A stretch of 64,000 nucleotides of DNA from Xenorhabdus beddingii. GTDB lineage: Bacteria; Pseudomonadota; Gammaproteobacteria; Enterobacterales; Enterobacteriaceae. Both the position numbers and the translations under genes were made by a program. The notes under the pieces are model-generated. The model saw nothing but the letters and a program-made list of their open reading frames with translations. It made no database searches and was not told where the DNA came from. Shown piece after piece: positions 13,301 through 28,300 of this stretch; position 1 is the stretch's first letter; each line of letters starts with the position of its first letter. Location of the stretch: the NCBI RefSeq assembly GCF_002127545.1, contig NZ_MUBK01000009.1:1-64000 (forward strand). The letters are read 5' to 3'.

Positions 13301-16300
13301 GTGCGGCCTGACATTACTGGCCGGAGCCTGTCTCCATCTTGCCAAACAGGCTCATCTCCTGCCCGGGGCGGCGCTGTCCCGTTGCCTGACAGACAATGCC
13401 ATTACCCACGTCCTCTTCCTGTCACCCACCGCGCTGGCCGCAATGGATTCCCTGCCCGCCAGCCTGCAAACCTTGCTGGTGGCGGGTGAAACCTGTCCGT
13501 TGACGCTGGTCAAACGCTGGGCATCGGGGAGAACGATGATCAATGCTTATGGGCCGACGGAAAGCACGATCTGTGCCACTCTCTATTTATGTAATACCCA
13601 AAAAAACTGTAATGCCCAAAAAACCTGTGATTCTCAAAAAACCTGTGGTTCTCAAAAAAACAGTGCACCGCCGATTGGCCGCCCGATCGCCAATACCCAA
13701 ATTTATCTCCTCGACACCGGCGGTCAACCCGTTCCACCCGGTGTCATGGGTGAGATCCATATCGCCGGTGCCAGTGTCGGGCGAGGCTACCTCAATCATC
13801 CTGCACTGACGGCGGAACGCTTCCTGCCTGACCCGTTCTCAGGCGATCCAACGGCCCGCATGTACAAAACCGGTGATCTGGGGCGCTGGCTGCCCGATGG
13901 CAATATCGAATATCTCGGCCGCAGTGATTTTCAAATCAAACTGCGGGGCTTCCGCATTGAACCGGGGGAAATTGAGTCCTGCCTCACCCGATTCTCCGGC
14001 GTGCGTGAAGCGGTGGTCGTCGCTCGTGAAGACCGGATTGACAAAGACACGGTTTATAAAGACAGAGCTTACAAGGACATGGTTCGCGAAGACACGTCTG
14101 CTGAAAAATACCTTGTCGCGTATCTGCTCGCCGACCCCGACACAGCACTGCGGCCAACCGCGCTGCGCCAACATCTCGCCCGACACCTTGCCGACTATAT
14201 GCTGCCCAGCGCTTTTGTCACACTTGAGGCTTTCCCGCTGACCCCCAATGGCAAACTCGACCGTCAGGCACTGCCCGCCCCCAATCAGGCTTCGGTCGTA
14301 ACGCGCCGCTATGCAGCGCCGAACAATAGACTGGAACGGGCGTTGGCCGAGATTTGGCAAACCTTATTGGGGCTGGAGCGGGTCGGCCGCCATGACCATT
14401 TCTTTGAACTCGGCGGACATTCCCTGCTGGCAGTCCGGCTTGTGACACGAGTACGGCAGAAACTGGCCCGGGAGCTGTCCTTACAACAACTTTTTGCCTG
14501 TCCTGTTCTCGCCGATTTAGCTGCCGTCCTCACCGATACCCCGGTCGCTGCTGAAACCGCCATTCCTATCGTCGATCGTAACCAGCCGTTGCCACTCTCT
14601 TTCGCCCAGCAACGCCTGTGGTTCCTCACGCAGCTCAATCCGGCAACCAGCCTGACTTACCATATTCCGATGGCTTTGCGTCTCAGCGGACGACTTGACC
14701 ACCGTGCCTTTAAGCGCGCACTCAATAACCTGATCGCCCGACACGAAAGCCTGCGCACCCGTTTTGTGCTGATGGGTGAACAGCCCTGTCAACACATTGA
14801 CGCCGCCGATATCGGTTTTTCCTTGTCTTATCTGGACTTACGCGGGTTAGATCCCGATTCTCTTACCCCCCGCATTGACCAACAGAGGGAATGGGAAACC
14901 CAGACTCCGTTTGATTTTGCACACGGCCCACTGATACGGGGACAATTGCTGCAACTGGCAGAGGAAGAGCATATCTTGCTGCTCACCCTGCATCACATTA
15001 TCTCTGACGGCTGGTCAGTCGGGATATTAATCCGGGAGCTGAATGCCCTCTACCGCGCAGCACTGGCAGGGCATGAGGCGGCGTTGCCCCCGCTGCCCAT
15101 TCAATACGCCGATTATGCGGTCTGGCAACGGCAAGGGCTGCAGGGAAACGTGTTATCTGAGCAACGTAATTTCTGGCTGAAACAACTTCAGGGAGCACCG
15201 CTACGGCTGGAACTGCCGGTCGATCACCCTCGCCCGCCGGTACAGCGTTTTACCGGCGGCCAAATCCCCATCCACATTGCGACCGACTTATTGCACAACC
15301 TCAAGGCACTGGCGCACCGTCATGACATCACGTTATTTATGACGCTCATGGCGGCCTGGAGTCTCGTGCTCTCCCGCCTCAGTGATCAGGACGATATCGT
15401 CATTGGCACGCCCGTTGCCCATCGTCAACACAGTGAACTGGAGGGATTGATCGGCTTTTTGGTCAATACCCTGCCGTTGCGCATCGAACTGACGCAGTGT
15501 CACAATGTGGCCGCGCTGCTTGCCCACGTTGGTGAACGGGCATTGGCAGCCTATGCCCATCAGGATCTGCCTTTTGAACAGGTGGTGGAAGCCCTGCAAC
15601 CTGACCGTAATCTAAGCTATCACCCGATTTTTCAGGTGATGCTGGCACTGGACAACACGTCTGCCCAATCCCTGGCATTATCCGGTGTGTCGGTCTCTTT
15701 GATTGAACGGGATCACTGCCACTTACATTTAGACCTGAGACTGTCGTTCACCGAAGCCCCGGACGGTCTGCGTGGCTGTCTGGAATATGCGGCGGATTTG
15801 TTTGATCGGCCAACCGTTGAACGCATAGCAGGCTATTTCACGACGCTACTGACCGCATTGACCCTTGATGATAGCCGGCCTATCACCCACCTGCCGATGT
15901 TATCCGCCGCCGAGCGGCAGCAACTGTTGTTTGACTTCAACGCCACGCAAACCGATTTTCCGCAAGAGACATGGATTCATCAACTGTTCGAAATGCAGGT
16001 ACAGCATGATCCCGATGCCATTGCCGTCGTCTTTGAAGGGCACTCACTGAGCTATGGCGAACTCAACCGCCATGCCAATCGATTGGCGCATCAACTGATA
16101 GCACTGGGGGTACGTCCTGACGATCGGGTTGCACTTTACGCCGAACACAGTCTGGAGATGGTGGTCGGTTTATTGGGCATTCTTAAGGCGGGAGGGGCTT
16201 TTCTCCCACTCGATCCCGCGTATCCCACCGAACGGCTGATCTATATGCTGGAGGATGCCGCCCCTGTCGTCCTGATCACCCAAAGCACGCCCCCCCATCC

Positions 16301-19300
16301 CCTGACCCGCGCCATTCCCACGTTATTGCTTGATGTGCGCGAATCCCCTGTTCACGCCGACATGCCAGAGCCCTTCAGCCATAATCCCGACCCGCCATCG
16401 CTGGGATTAATGCCACACCATCTGGCCTATGTGGTGTATACCTCTGGCTCCAGCGGCCGGCCCAAAGGAGTGATGATTGAGCACCGCAGCTTGTGTAATA
16501 TGCTGACCACTAAACAGGCTATACTGGCCCTCAGCCCGGACAGTCACGTCCTGCAATTTTCCTCAATCAGTTTCGATGCCTGTATTTGGGAATGCGGCCT
16601 GACATTACTGGCCGGAGCCTGTCTCCATCTTGCCAAACAGCCCCACCTCCTGCCCGGTGCGGCGCTGTCCCGTTGCCTGACAGACAATGCCATTACCCAC
16701 GTCCTCTCCCTGTCACCCACCGCGCTGGCCGCAATGGATTCCCTGCCCGCCAGCCTGCAAACCTTGCTGGTGGCGGGTGAAGCCTGTCCGCTGACGCTGG
16801 TCAAACGCTGGGCGCCGGGACGGAAAATGATCAATGCTTATGGGCCGACAGAAAGTACGATCGGGGCCACTCTCTACCCCTGCGATGCCCGACAAGACCG
16901 TGCACCGCCGATTGGCCGCCCGATTGCCAACGCCCAAATTTATATTCTCGACACCCATGGTCAACCTGTCCCACTCGGTGTCATGGGTGAGATCCATATC
17001 GCCGGTGCCGGCGTTGCCCGGGGTTACCTCAATCAGCCCGAACTGACGGCGGAACGCTTTCTGCCTGACCCGTTCTCAGGCGAGCCAACGGCCCGCATGT
17101 ACAAAACCGGTGATCTGGGGCGCTGGCTGCCCGATGGCAATATCGAATATCTCGGCCGCTGTGATTTTCAAATCAAACTGCGGGGTTTCCGCATTGAACC
17201 GGGAGAAATTGAGTCCTGCCTCACCCGATTCCCCGGCGTGCGTGAAGCGGTACTCGTCGTTCGTGAAGACCGGATTTATAAAGACTCGGTTGACAAAGAC
17301 ACGTCTGCTGAAAAATACCTTGTCGCGTATCTGCTCGCTGACCCCGACACGGCACTGCGGCCAACCGCGCTGCGCCAACATCTCGCCCGACACCTTGCCG
17401 ACTATATGCTGCCCAGCGCTTTTGTCACACTTGAGGCTTTCCCGCTGACCCCCAATGGCAAACTCGATCGGCAGGCACTGCCGGCACCCGATCAAGCGGC
17501 GATCGCCATACGCCGCTATCAAGCCCCCATCACTGAAAGGGAAGAGATTCTGGCCGGAATTTGGCAAACGTTATTGGGGCTGGAGCAGGTAGGCCGCCAT
17601 GACCATTTCTTCGAACTCGGGGGGCATTCCCTGATGGTCGTCAGCCTGATCGAACGACTGCGCAAACGGGATTGGGATCTCGATATTCATCGCGTATTCA
17701 CCACGCCGGTACTGGCTGAAATGGCAGAAGCGATGCAGGCAACGCCGGACACAACCCCATGCTCCGTGCCGCCCAACCTGATCCCTGATGGCTGCACGGC
17801 CATTACGCCGGATATGTTGCCCTTGGTCGCCCTGTCACAAAGCGACATTGCCACGGTTGCGGCTACCATTGTGGGAGGCATGACCAATATTCAGGATATC
17901 TATCCGCTCACCCCCTTGCAGAAAGGCATGTTGTTCCATCATTTATTGCAAACACAGGGAGACAGTTATCTGTCACGCAGCGTATTCGCATTTGATACCA
18001 GAGGGCGTCTTGATGCATTTCTGGCGACATTGCAACGGGTTATTGAACGCCACGATATTCTGCGCACCTCGGTCTGCTGGCAGAGCCTGAGCCAGCCCGT
18101 TCAGGTCGTCTGGCGTCAGGCTCCCCTGCACATTAATGTTGTTAATACCGTTAATACCGTCAATACCGTTGAGCCAGCCAGCGAACCGGATATTCCCTCA
18201 CAATTATTAGCGCAGTTATTAGCGCACACCGATCCCCACCAACGGCGGCTCGATTTGCATCAGGCTCCGCTTTTCTCTGCCGACATCATTCATGATCCGC
18301 AGCAAGACGAGTGGTTACTGGCGTTATGTTGCCATCATTTAGTCTGTGACCATACGGCACAGACCTTGATTATTGAGGAGATCAACGAACGGTTACACCC
18401 GCGTACCGGAAAGCTGCCTGCAACATCGCCTTACCGCAATTTTGTCGCCCAGTCCCTGAGTGTGCCGGAGTCCGTCCACGAAACCTACTTCCGTGAGCGA
18501 TTCGCTGATGTGGATGCCCCCACCGCCCCGTTTGGAATCATCGATTTCCACCGCGAAGACCGGCAGATCACGGAAGCGACTCAGTCACTTGATGCCACGC
18601 TGGCGCGGATGATCCGGATACAGGCTCGCCGTCAGGGAGTCAGTCCCAGTGTGTTGTTCCATATCGCGTGGGCGCAGGTACTGGCACACACCAGTGGACA
18701 ACATGATGTGGTGTTCGGCACCGTCTTGCTGGGGCGTATGCAGGGGGGCGTAAATACCGAACAAGGCATTGGCCTGTTTATTAATACCCTGCCCATACGG
18801 TTCCGCCTCGAAAATGACAGCGTACAACAGAGCGTACACGCCGCTTACCGCAATTTAACGCGGCTGCTGGAACACGAGCAAGCCTCGCTGGCACTGGCCC
18901 AGCGCTGTAGCGGCGTGAAACCGCCCACGCCACTGTTCAGCACGCTGCTCAACTATCGACACAGCCCAGCCACAACCCGCACCTCATGGGAAGGTATACG
19001 CCTGCTGGCAGCTCAGGAGGGAAGCCATTACCCGATGACGTTATCGGTGGATGATGTCGGTGAGGCATTCCACTTAACCGCCCAGACCTTGCCGGAGATT
19101 GATCCGACCCGTCTGATCGCCTATGTCACCACCGCCCTGACCGGTCTGGTTGAGGCACTGGGAAATGCCGCCGAAAAACCCCTTTTGAGCCTCCCTATTT
19201 TGCCCGCCAGCGAGCGTCAACAATTATTGGTCAGTTTTAACCCCAGACAAGGGGATTGCCCTCCAGATGCCTTGATCCATTCATCTTTTGAAACGCAGGT

Positions 19301-22300
19301 ACAGCACCGTCCCGATGCCATTGCCATAACCTTTGAGGGGCAGTCACTGAGTTATCGTGAATTAAACCGCCGGGCCAATCGTCTGGCACATCATCTCATT
19401 GCGTTGGGGGTGCGCCCTGACGATCGCGTGGCGCTTTGTGCTGAACGCAATCCGGCTATGGTGGTGGGGCTGTTGGGTATCCTGAAAGCCGGCGGCGCCT
19501 ATGTGCCTCTCGATCCAAACTATCCCGCTGAACGGCTGGCTTACATGCTCAATGATGCCGCACCGGTCGCCCTGCTCACCCAAAAAGCCCTGATGGATAC
19601 GCTGGATTGTCCTCTGCCCACTGTTTTATTGGATAACGTTCTATTGGATAGCGTCCTGCCGGATCATGCCGGGTCAATGGGTCAAGAAAACCCGGCGGCT
19701 TCGGACCATAATCCGGATATCCACGCGCTCGGTCTCAAGCCATATCATCTGGCTTATGTCATTTATACTTCTGGATCAACCGGTCAGCCCAAAGGCGTGA
19801 TGGTCGAACATGCCAATGTCACCCGCCTGCTCGCCGCAACGCAAACGCATTTCCAGTTCAGCCACCGCGATGTTTGGACACTGTTCCACTCTTTCGCCTT
19901 TGATTTTTCCGTATGGGAATTATGGGGTGCCCTGAGTTACGGCGGACGGCTTGTGGTGGTTTCAAGCGACTGTGCCCGTTCACCGCAGCAGCTCTATTCC
20001 CTGCTGTGCCGTGAACACGTGACGATACTCAACCAAACCCCCAGCGCTTTTCGCCCGTTGATTCCGGCTCAGGGAGCCGCCGCGCATACCCTGCGGTGCA
20101 TTATTTTCGGTGGCGAAGCCCTTAAGCCACAGACGCTTGCGCCTTGGATCTTGCGTAATTCCCTGCAACAAACGCGACTGGTGAATATGTATGGCATTAC
20201 TGAAACCACGGTTCACGCCACCTTCTGTGAACTGACTGAAGCGGATATTAAATCGGGAGCCGGCTGTCCGATAGGTCACCCATTAGCCGACCTGCGGATA
20301 TACCTCCTTGATGCTCAAGGCCAGCCCGTCCCCGTCGGGGTGATCGGTGAACTCTATATCGCGGGGGCGGGCGTGGCGCGTGGCTATCTCAATCGCCATG
20401 CACTGACCTCAGACTATTTCCTGCACGATGATTTCAGTGAGGATCCAGAGGCACGCATGTACAAATCTGGCGATTTGGGACGCTGGCGGCCTGACGGCCA
20501 GATAGAGTATCTTGGCCGCAATGATTTTCAGGTTAAACTGCGTGGTTTCCGCATTGAACCCGGCGAGATTGAGGCGAAACTGGTGCAGTGCCCCGGTGTA
20601 CGCGAAGCCGTGGTACTGACCCGCGAAGATCTTGCCCATCATGCTATTTCCAGCCAGACACGGCTGGTCGCCTACCTGCTCGCTGAACCTGATGCAAAAT
20701 TAGTGCCGGCCGACCTGCGCCAGCAACTCTCGCAACAACTTGCCGACTATATGATCCCCAGCGCCTTTGTCACACTCGATACTTTCCCGCAGACCCCCAG
20801 CGGCAAACTCGACCGTCTGGCACTGCCGACACCGGATCAGGCCGCCATCGTCACCCGCCACTATGAAGCCCCCATCGGCGAAATAGAACAGGGGTTGGCG
20901 GAGATCTGGCAAACCTTATTGGGATTGGAAAAAGTGAGCCGTCATGACCATTTCTTTGAACTCGGCGGACATTCCCTGCTGGCAGTCCGGCTTGCCGCCC
21001 AAGTCCACCAAAGGCTGTTGCTGGAACTGCCCTTGCAACACCTGTTTGCCCACCCGATCCTCGCCGATTTAGCAACACGGCTTGCCGGTGCGCCAATCGC
21101 CACGCCAACCGTCATTCCGGTGGCCGACCGCAATCAGCCCCTGCCGCTCTCGTTTGCCCAGCAGCGCCTGTGGTTCCTTGCTCAACTCGATACCTCGGTC
21201 AGCCTGGCCTACCATCTTTCAGCGGTTTTGCACCTGAGAGGTCAACTTGATCACTCCGCGTTTAAAACCGCACTGAATCATCTCGTCGCCCGACATGAAA
21301 GCCTGCGTACCCGCTTTGTTATCGTGGATGAACAGCCCTACCAGCAAATCGACGCGGCTGACGGCGGTTTTGCTTTGTTCTTGCAGGATCTCCGCCCGTG
21401 GAAAAAGGCCACCCAACAACAACACATGACCGAATTGATGGAACGCGAAAGGAGGACGCCCTTTGATTTGGCGCATGATCCGCTGATGCGGGGGCAGTTG
21501 TTACAACTGGCGGAAGAAGAGCATCTGTTGATCCTGACCCAGCATCACATTATCTCCGACGGCTGGTCGATGGGCATTTTGATCCACGAACTCGGCGTGC
21601 TTTACCGCGCCGCACTGACCGGAGATCCTGCTCCTTTGCCGCCCCTGCCGATCCAGTACGCCGATTATGCCATCTGGCAACGGGAAACATTGCCGGCGGA
21701 TCTTCTCACCGCCCAGCATGACTTCTGGCGGGCACAACTGCAAAATGCCCCTGTGCGACTGGCATTGCCCACGGATCAGCCACGCCCCCCTGTGCAACGT
21801 TTTGCCGGCGGGCAAGTGCCGGTTCACGTCGGAACAACACAGGTTGCCCAACTCAAAACCCTCGGTCTGCGGCAGGGGACAACCTTATTTATGACTCTGC
21901 TTGCGGCCTGGGGCATTGTGCTTGCCCGCCTCAGTGGTCAGGACGATATTGTCATCGGTACGCCTGTGGCTAACCGCCCACGCAAGGAGCTGGAGGGACT
22001 GATCGGCTTTTTCGTCAATACCTTGCCTTTGCGGATTGAATTAGCACATTGCCATACCGTGGCAGAACTGCTCGCCGATGTCCGTGAACGGACACTGGCG
22101 GCCTATGCCCATCAAGACCTGCCTTTTGAGCAATTAGTCGGGGTTCTGCAACCTGAGCGCAGTCTGAGTTACAGCCCGATCTTTCAGGTCATGCTGGTCC
22201 TGAACAACACTCCCGCCCCGCCGATTGAATTACCCGGCCTGTCTGTCTCATTCGTGGAACAGACACACCACAGCAGCCACTTTGACCTGACACTGTCACT

Positions 22301-25300
22301 CACGGAAACCGGGGATAGCCTGAGTGGTCATTTCGAATATGATTCAGATCTGTTCGACCCGGCGACGGTTGAACGCATGGCCGGCTATTTCACGAACGTG
22401 CTGACCGCCATGACGAGCGATGAAACACAGTCCATCAGCCATCTGCCCATGCTATCTACCGGCGAGTATCAGCAGTTGTTGACCGGTTTCAATCCCCCCC
22501 GGACGGACTTTCCACCGGAGGCTTTAATTCATCAACACTTCGAAACCCACGCGGCACAACATCCTGACGCAACGGCGGTGATAGGTGAAGGGCAGTCGCT
22601 CAGTTATGGCGAATTGAACCTGCAAGCCAATCGTCTGGCTCATCATTTGATGGCGCTGGGTGTACGCCCGGATACCAGAGTCGCCATTTGTGCCGAACGC
22701 AGCCCAGAAATGGTGGTAGGGTTACTCGCGATCCTCAAGGCCGGTGGCGCTTATGTCCCACTCGATCCGACTTATCCGGCCGAACGTCTGGCTTATATGC
22801 TTGAGGATGCCGCACCAGTGGCTTTACTGACCCAGACCCAGTGGGTTGATAGGTTCGATGGCTCCCTGCCAACGGTCTTACTTGGCAAAGGATTGGATAA
22901 GGGATTTGATAAGCGGTTTGATCAGCGGCTGAATGAAATCTCCGCCAATCCAGACGCGCAGGGGCTGACGTCACGCCATCTGGCCTATGTCATTTATACG
23001 TCGGGATCAACCGGTCAGCCGAAAGGTGTGATGATCGAGCATCGCAGTGTTCTGCGCCTGATTATCAATAATGGTTTTGCTGATATTGGCCCGGATGACT
23101 GTATCGCCCACTGTGCCAATGCCTCCTTTGACGCCGCAACGTGGGAAGTGTGGTCTGCCCTGCTCAATGGCGGACGCCTGCATGTTGTTTCCCCCTCCGT
23201 ACTGCTTGATCCCCTACGTTTCTGTGATTCACTGATCAAGGGGCAAGTCACTGCCCTCTGGTTAACCTCTGGCCTGTTCAATGCCTATCTCGCTAGCCTC
23301 AAACCCCTGTTGGGCCAATTGCGCTATTTGCTGGTCGGCGGTGATGTCCTTGATCCGAGGAAAATACAGCAGGTGCAATTGTCTGAATCACAACCCACGC
23401 ACTTGCTCAATGGGTATGGCCCAACGGAAACGACGACGTTTGCCACCGTCTATGACATCCCCCTATCTCAAGATATCCATGGGAACATTCCCATCGGCCA
23501 TCCGATTGCCAATAGCCAGATTTATCTTCTGGATACTCAAGGCCGGCCTGTTCCCATCGGAGTGGTGGGTGAAATCCATATCGCCGGTGCCGGCGTTGCC
23601 CGTGGTTACCTGAATCGTCCTGAACTGACCGCAGAACGTTTCCTCGCCGATCCGTTCTCGCCAGAGCCGGATGCCCGGATGTACAAAACGGGTGACCTTG
23701 GACGTTGGCTGCCTGACGGTAATATTGAATACGTTGGCCGCAATGATTTTCAGATCAAACTGCGCGGTTTGCGGATTGAACCCGGCGAAATCGAAGCCCG
23801 GCTCACTCAGCTCCCGGGTGTACGCGAAGCGATGGTGATTGCCCGCGAAGATATTTTTGATGACCACGATATTTCTGATAAAAACGATATCTCTGATAAA
23901 AACGGTATCTCTGACAAAAAAATAGCAGCTCAGAAACGTCTGGTCGCTTATCTGCTCACCGAACAGCATGTCAACCTGATACCCGCAGAGCTACGTCAAC
24001 AACTTGCACAGCAGCTTCCCGATTATATGTTGCCAAGCGCTTTTGTGGTGCTGGATGCCTTTCCGCTGACCCCCAATGGCAAGCGCGATCGTCAGGCGTT
24101 ACCGCCCCCTGATATCTCCGCCACGGTGATGAGAAGCCATGAAGTTCCCTTCGGTGAAACCGAAACCGCGCTGGCTCAGATCTGGCAGGCGCTATTGGGG
24201 GTGAAACCCATCAGTCGCCACGACCATTTCTTTGAGCTGGGCGGACATTCTCTGATGATCGTCAGCCTGATCGAACGGCTGCGTAACCGGGGCTGGGTGT
24301 TGGATATACAAACCGTGTTCGCGGCTCCCGTGCTGGCTGACATGGCACACGCGATGCTGGCCATTCAGGACAAAACAGACACGTTCATCGTTCCCCCCAA
24401 CCTCATTCCTGACGGCTGTACGTTCATCACGCCAGACATGCTCCCCCTGCTTTCCCTGTCGCAGGGGGAGATTGACGCGATTGCCGCCGCCATGCCCGAT
24501 GGGGCCGCCAATATTCAGGATATCTACCCGCTCGCCCCCCTACAGGAGGGGATGCTGTTCCATTATCTGCTACAAACTCAGGGCGATGCTTATCTGTTGC
24601 GCCACTTACTGGCCTTTGATACCCGCGAGCGTCTTGAGGCTTTCCTGTCCGCCCTGCAACAGGTCATCGATCGGCACGATATTCTGCGCACGGCGGTCTG
24701 CTGGCAGGGATTATCCCAGCCGGTACAAGTGGTCTGGCGTCAGGCATCCCTGCACATCAACCCTTTTGTGCCGCCCCGTCAACAGGATGTCCTGTCCCAA
24801 TTGCTGGCACATACCGACCCACAGCAACACCGGCTGGATATCAGTCAGGCCCCGCTCGTTGCGGCCGATATTGTCCATGACCCGATGCAAAACGAGTGGC
24901 TGCTGGCCCTGAAATTTCACCATCTGATCAGTGACCATATGACGCTGGAACTTCTGGTTGAGGAAATCAGTGAACGATTGCATCAGCGTACCGAATATTT
25001 ACCCGTCACATTGCCCTATCGCCATTTTGTTGCCCACGCCCGGCGGATACCGATGTCAGAACACGAAACCTATTTCCGTGAGCTGCTCGCTGACGTGGAG
25101 GTTCCGACCGCCCCTTTCGGGACACTCAATATCCACAGCGAGGGCAGCCCGATAAGCGAAGCCAGACAATCACTGGATGATGCACTGGCGCAGGCGATCG
25201 GCCAACAAGCCCGACGTCAGGGCGTCAGCGCCAGCGTGCTGTTCCATGTGGCCTGGGCGCAGGTACTGGCAAAAATCAGCGGGCATGATGATGTCGTCTT

Positions 25301-28300
25301 CGGTACTGTCCTGCTGGGTCGTATGCAGGGAAGCGCCGGTATCGATCGCGCCTTTGGCCTGTTTATCAACACCCTGCCCATACGACTCCGGCTTGCAGGC
25401 AATGACCCACAGACCGATGTACAGACCATCGTGCAAATGGCCTACCGCTGTCTGACACACTTGTTGGAACACGAACAGGCACCGCTGGCATTGGCGCAAC
25501 GGTGCAGTGGGGTCGCTCCGTCCCTGCCGCTTTTCAGTACGCTACTCAATTATCGCCATAGCCAACCCAATCTTTCCCATCGCGCATGGGAAGGGATACG
25601 TCTGTTGACCCTACAGGAGAGAAACAACTATCCCATCAGCGTGTCCGTGGATGATTGGGGAAAAGGGTTCCGGTTGACGGCCAAGGCCGTGGCGGGTATC
25701 GATCCGAATCGTTTGATCGCCTATATGACGACCGCCCTGTCAGGTCTGGTGGAAGCATTGGCAACCCGCCCCCAGCAGCCAATAATCAACATTCCCGTAC
25801 TGCCTGCCAGCGAACGACAGCAATTACTGGTTGATTTCAACGCCACTCAGGTCAACTTCCCGCAGGATACGCTGATTCATCAACTGTTCGAAGCCCAAGT
25901 GCAACGTACACCGGATGCCACTGCCGTGCTCTTTGGGGAAGACGCCCTGAGTTATGGGGAGCTGAACCAACGTGCCAATTGTCTGGCGCATCATCTGATC
26001 GCGTTGGGCATTCGCCCTGATGACCGGGTGGCAATTTGTGTTGAACGCAGTCTGGACATGCTGGTAGGTCTATTGGGTATCCTGAAGGCAGGCGGAGCCT
26101 ATGTGCCACTCGATCCTGCCTACCCTGCCGAGCGGCGGGCTTATATGCTTGACGATGCCAACCCGGTGGTTTTACTGACCCAGACAACCCTGATCGGGGT
26201 AATAAATTGCCCGATCCCCAGCGTGATGCTCGACGATTTGACACCAGTCATGTTGGCTTCAACCCCCATGCACAATCCTGATACTCAGGCACTGGGCCTG
26301 ACTGCACATCATCTGGCTTATGTTATCTATACCTCCGGTTCAACCGGTCAACCCAAAGGCGTGATGGTCGAACATCGTAGTGTCTGCAATTATCTGCAAT
26401 GGGCGCTGCATTATGGCCTTACCGACCGGCAACAAGATGGGATCGTTTCGTCACCATTGGGCTTTGATGCCACCATCACCAGCCTTTACCTGCCCTTATT
26501 GTGTGGTGGGAAAATCCACTTGCTGTGTGAGGGACAGGAGCTGAGTGAGCTGTTGCCGGCATTATTGTCGATGGCGTCGGGGGCGCTGGTTAAAATTACC
26601 CCCAGTCATCTCTCCGCGATGGGGCAGGAGTTGAAAGCAACGGGACAGAAATGCCCGGCCCATTGCTTTGTCGTAGCCGGAGAAACGCTGCCCAATGCCA
26701 CCGTGGAACTCTGGCGGGAATTATCGACTGAATCGCGCATCATTAATGAATACGGTCCCACTGAAACGGTGGTGGGCTGTACCGTATTTGATACCCATCA
26801 GCCGAATTGTTTTGTTGACAGCGTTCCCATTGGGCGGCCAATTTCCAATTGCCAAATCTATCTTCTCGACGCCCACGGCGAACCCGTCCCGTCAGGAGTC
26901 GCGGGTGAGATCCACATTGGCGGGATCGGGGTTGCCCGTGGTTACCTGAACCGTGCCGAACTGACAATGGAACGTTTCCTGCCCGACCCATTCTCGCCAG
27001 TCGCAGGGGCACGCATGTACAAAAGTGGTGATTTGGGGCGCTGGTTGCCTGATGGCACTCTCGAATACCTTAGCCGCAATGATTTTCAAATCAAGCTGCG
27101 CGGTTTCCGCATTGAACCCGGTGAAATCGAAGCGCAGTTAATGCAGTGCCACGGCGTGCGCGGGGCGATCGTGGTTGCCCGCGAAGATCTCTCTTATGAA
27201 AAAACAGGGGAACAGAAACGGCTGGTTGCCTATCTGCTCGCGGAACCTGATACAAAACTGGTGCCGGCCGAACTGCGCAGGCAGCTTGCCCGGCAGCTTG
27301 CCGACTATATGCTGCCCAGCGCTTTCGTCACGCTCGACGCCTTCCCGCTGACCCCCAATGGAAAACTCGATCGTCAGGCCCTGCCAGCGCCGGATCACGC
27401 CGCCATCGTCACCCAACACTATGAGGCACCCATCGGTCAGGTGGAAACCACGCTTGCCAAAATCTGGCAGACTTTATTGGGGCTGGAACAGGTCGGTCGC
27501 CATGATAATTTCTTCGAACTGGGCGGTCATTCGTTAATCGCGGTTAAACTGCTGGCACGGATGCGTGAGCAGAAAATGGACGTTCCGTTGGCAACCTTAT
27601 TCACTCATCCCACACTGCATGAACTGGCTCTGGTCATCAACAAATCCCGTTTCCATCGGCCACGTTCCCCATCAGTGGACGTTTTCGCCAGCAATCCCGT
27701 GCCGTTAAGCCCAACGGGGAGCCTGCCGCCCCTGTTCTTCGTGCATGAACCTTCCGGCGATCCCTGGGTCTATTCACCACTGGCGGCCCTGCTGCCTCCT
27801 GAATTACCGGTTTACGCATTGCAGGCACTTGGCATTCATACGCTTGCCCATCCTCCGGCATCCATTGAGGAACTGGCGACCTGTCATCTTCAGGCCATTC
27901 GCCGTGTTCAGCCCAATGGCCCTTATCATCTCGCTGGCTGGTCAATGGGTGGCGTCATCGCCTATGAAATTGCCCTGCAGTTAATCCATCACAACGAAGA
28001 GGTGGCATTTATCGGGATGATCGATTCAACAAACGCCGGTCAGCAAAAAAATACCCTTGATGGCCCGATGGACGAAACACAAAAACGCATCAATATGATT
28101 GTTAATTTCCTGCAAGCCTCCATGACAGAGGCGGATAGTCAGCAATTGGAAGTGCTCCGCCATCTTGATGAGGTGGATCAGATTTTTGAACGTTGTGTTG
28201 AACATCAATGGCTGCCCGCCGATGTCACGCAAGAAGATTTCTTCCTGCGCCTCTACACGGCTGAAACCCTGCGGCAGTTAGGCGCAGTTTACCGCCCCCC

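Larger units (their letters stand above)
11270..14530 (+). other. NRPS module 4: C-A(hydrophobic)-T
   Basis: An LCL-type condensation domain (HHIISDG near 3453) precedes an A domain with FDACIWECG, VLFLSPTALA, LLVAGE and AYGPTESTICA, giving D-A-W-F-L-A-A-I-C-K. The pattern resembles the gramicidin S/tyrocidine Phe code (D-A-W-T-I-A-A-I-C-K) with Phe at position 278, so a hydrophobic substrate is likely but unassigned. The module is a near copy of module 5 and carries two expanded tandem repeats that module 5 lacks or has shorter. Confidence 0.7.
21110..24360 (+). other. NRPS module 7: C-A(Val-like)-T
   Basis: An LCL domain (HHIISDG near 6734) precedes an A domain with FDAATWEVW, LWLTSGLF, LLVGGD and GYGPTETTTFA, giving D-A-W-W-L-G-G-T-F-K. 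The Val code of gramicidin S synthetase is D-A-F-W-I-G-G-T-F-K, so a small aliphatic residue is likely. A dual C/E domain follows, implying the D-form. Confidence 0.68.

Noticed and set aside
13593-13664. CRISPR-like array
   Set aside because: The units are 18-base degenerate coding repeats without spacers inside an A domain. No CRISPR array or cas gene is present in the window.
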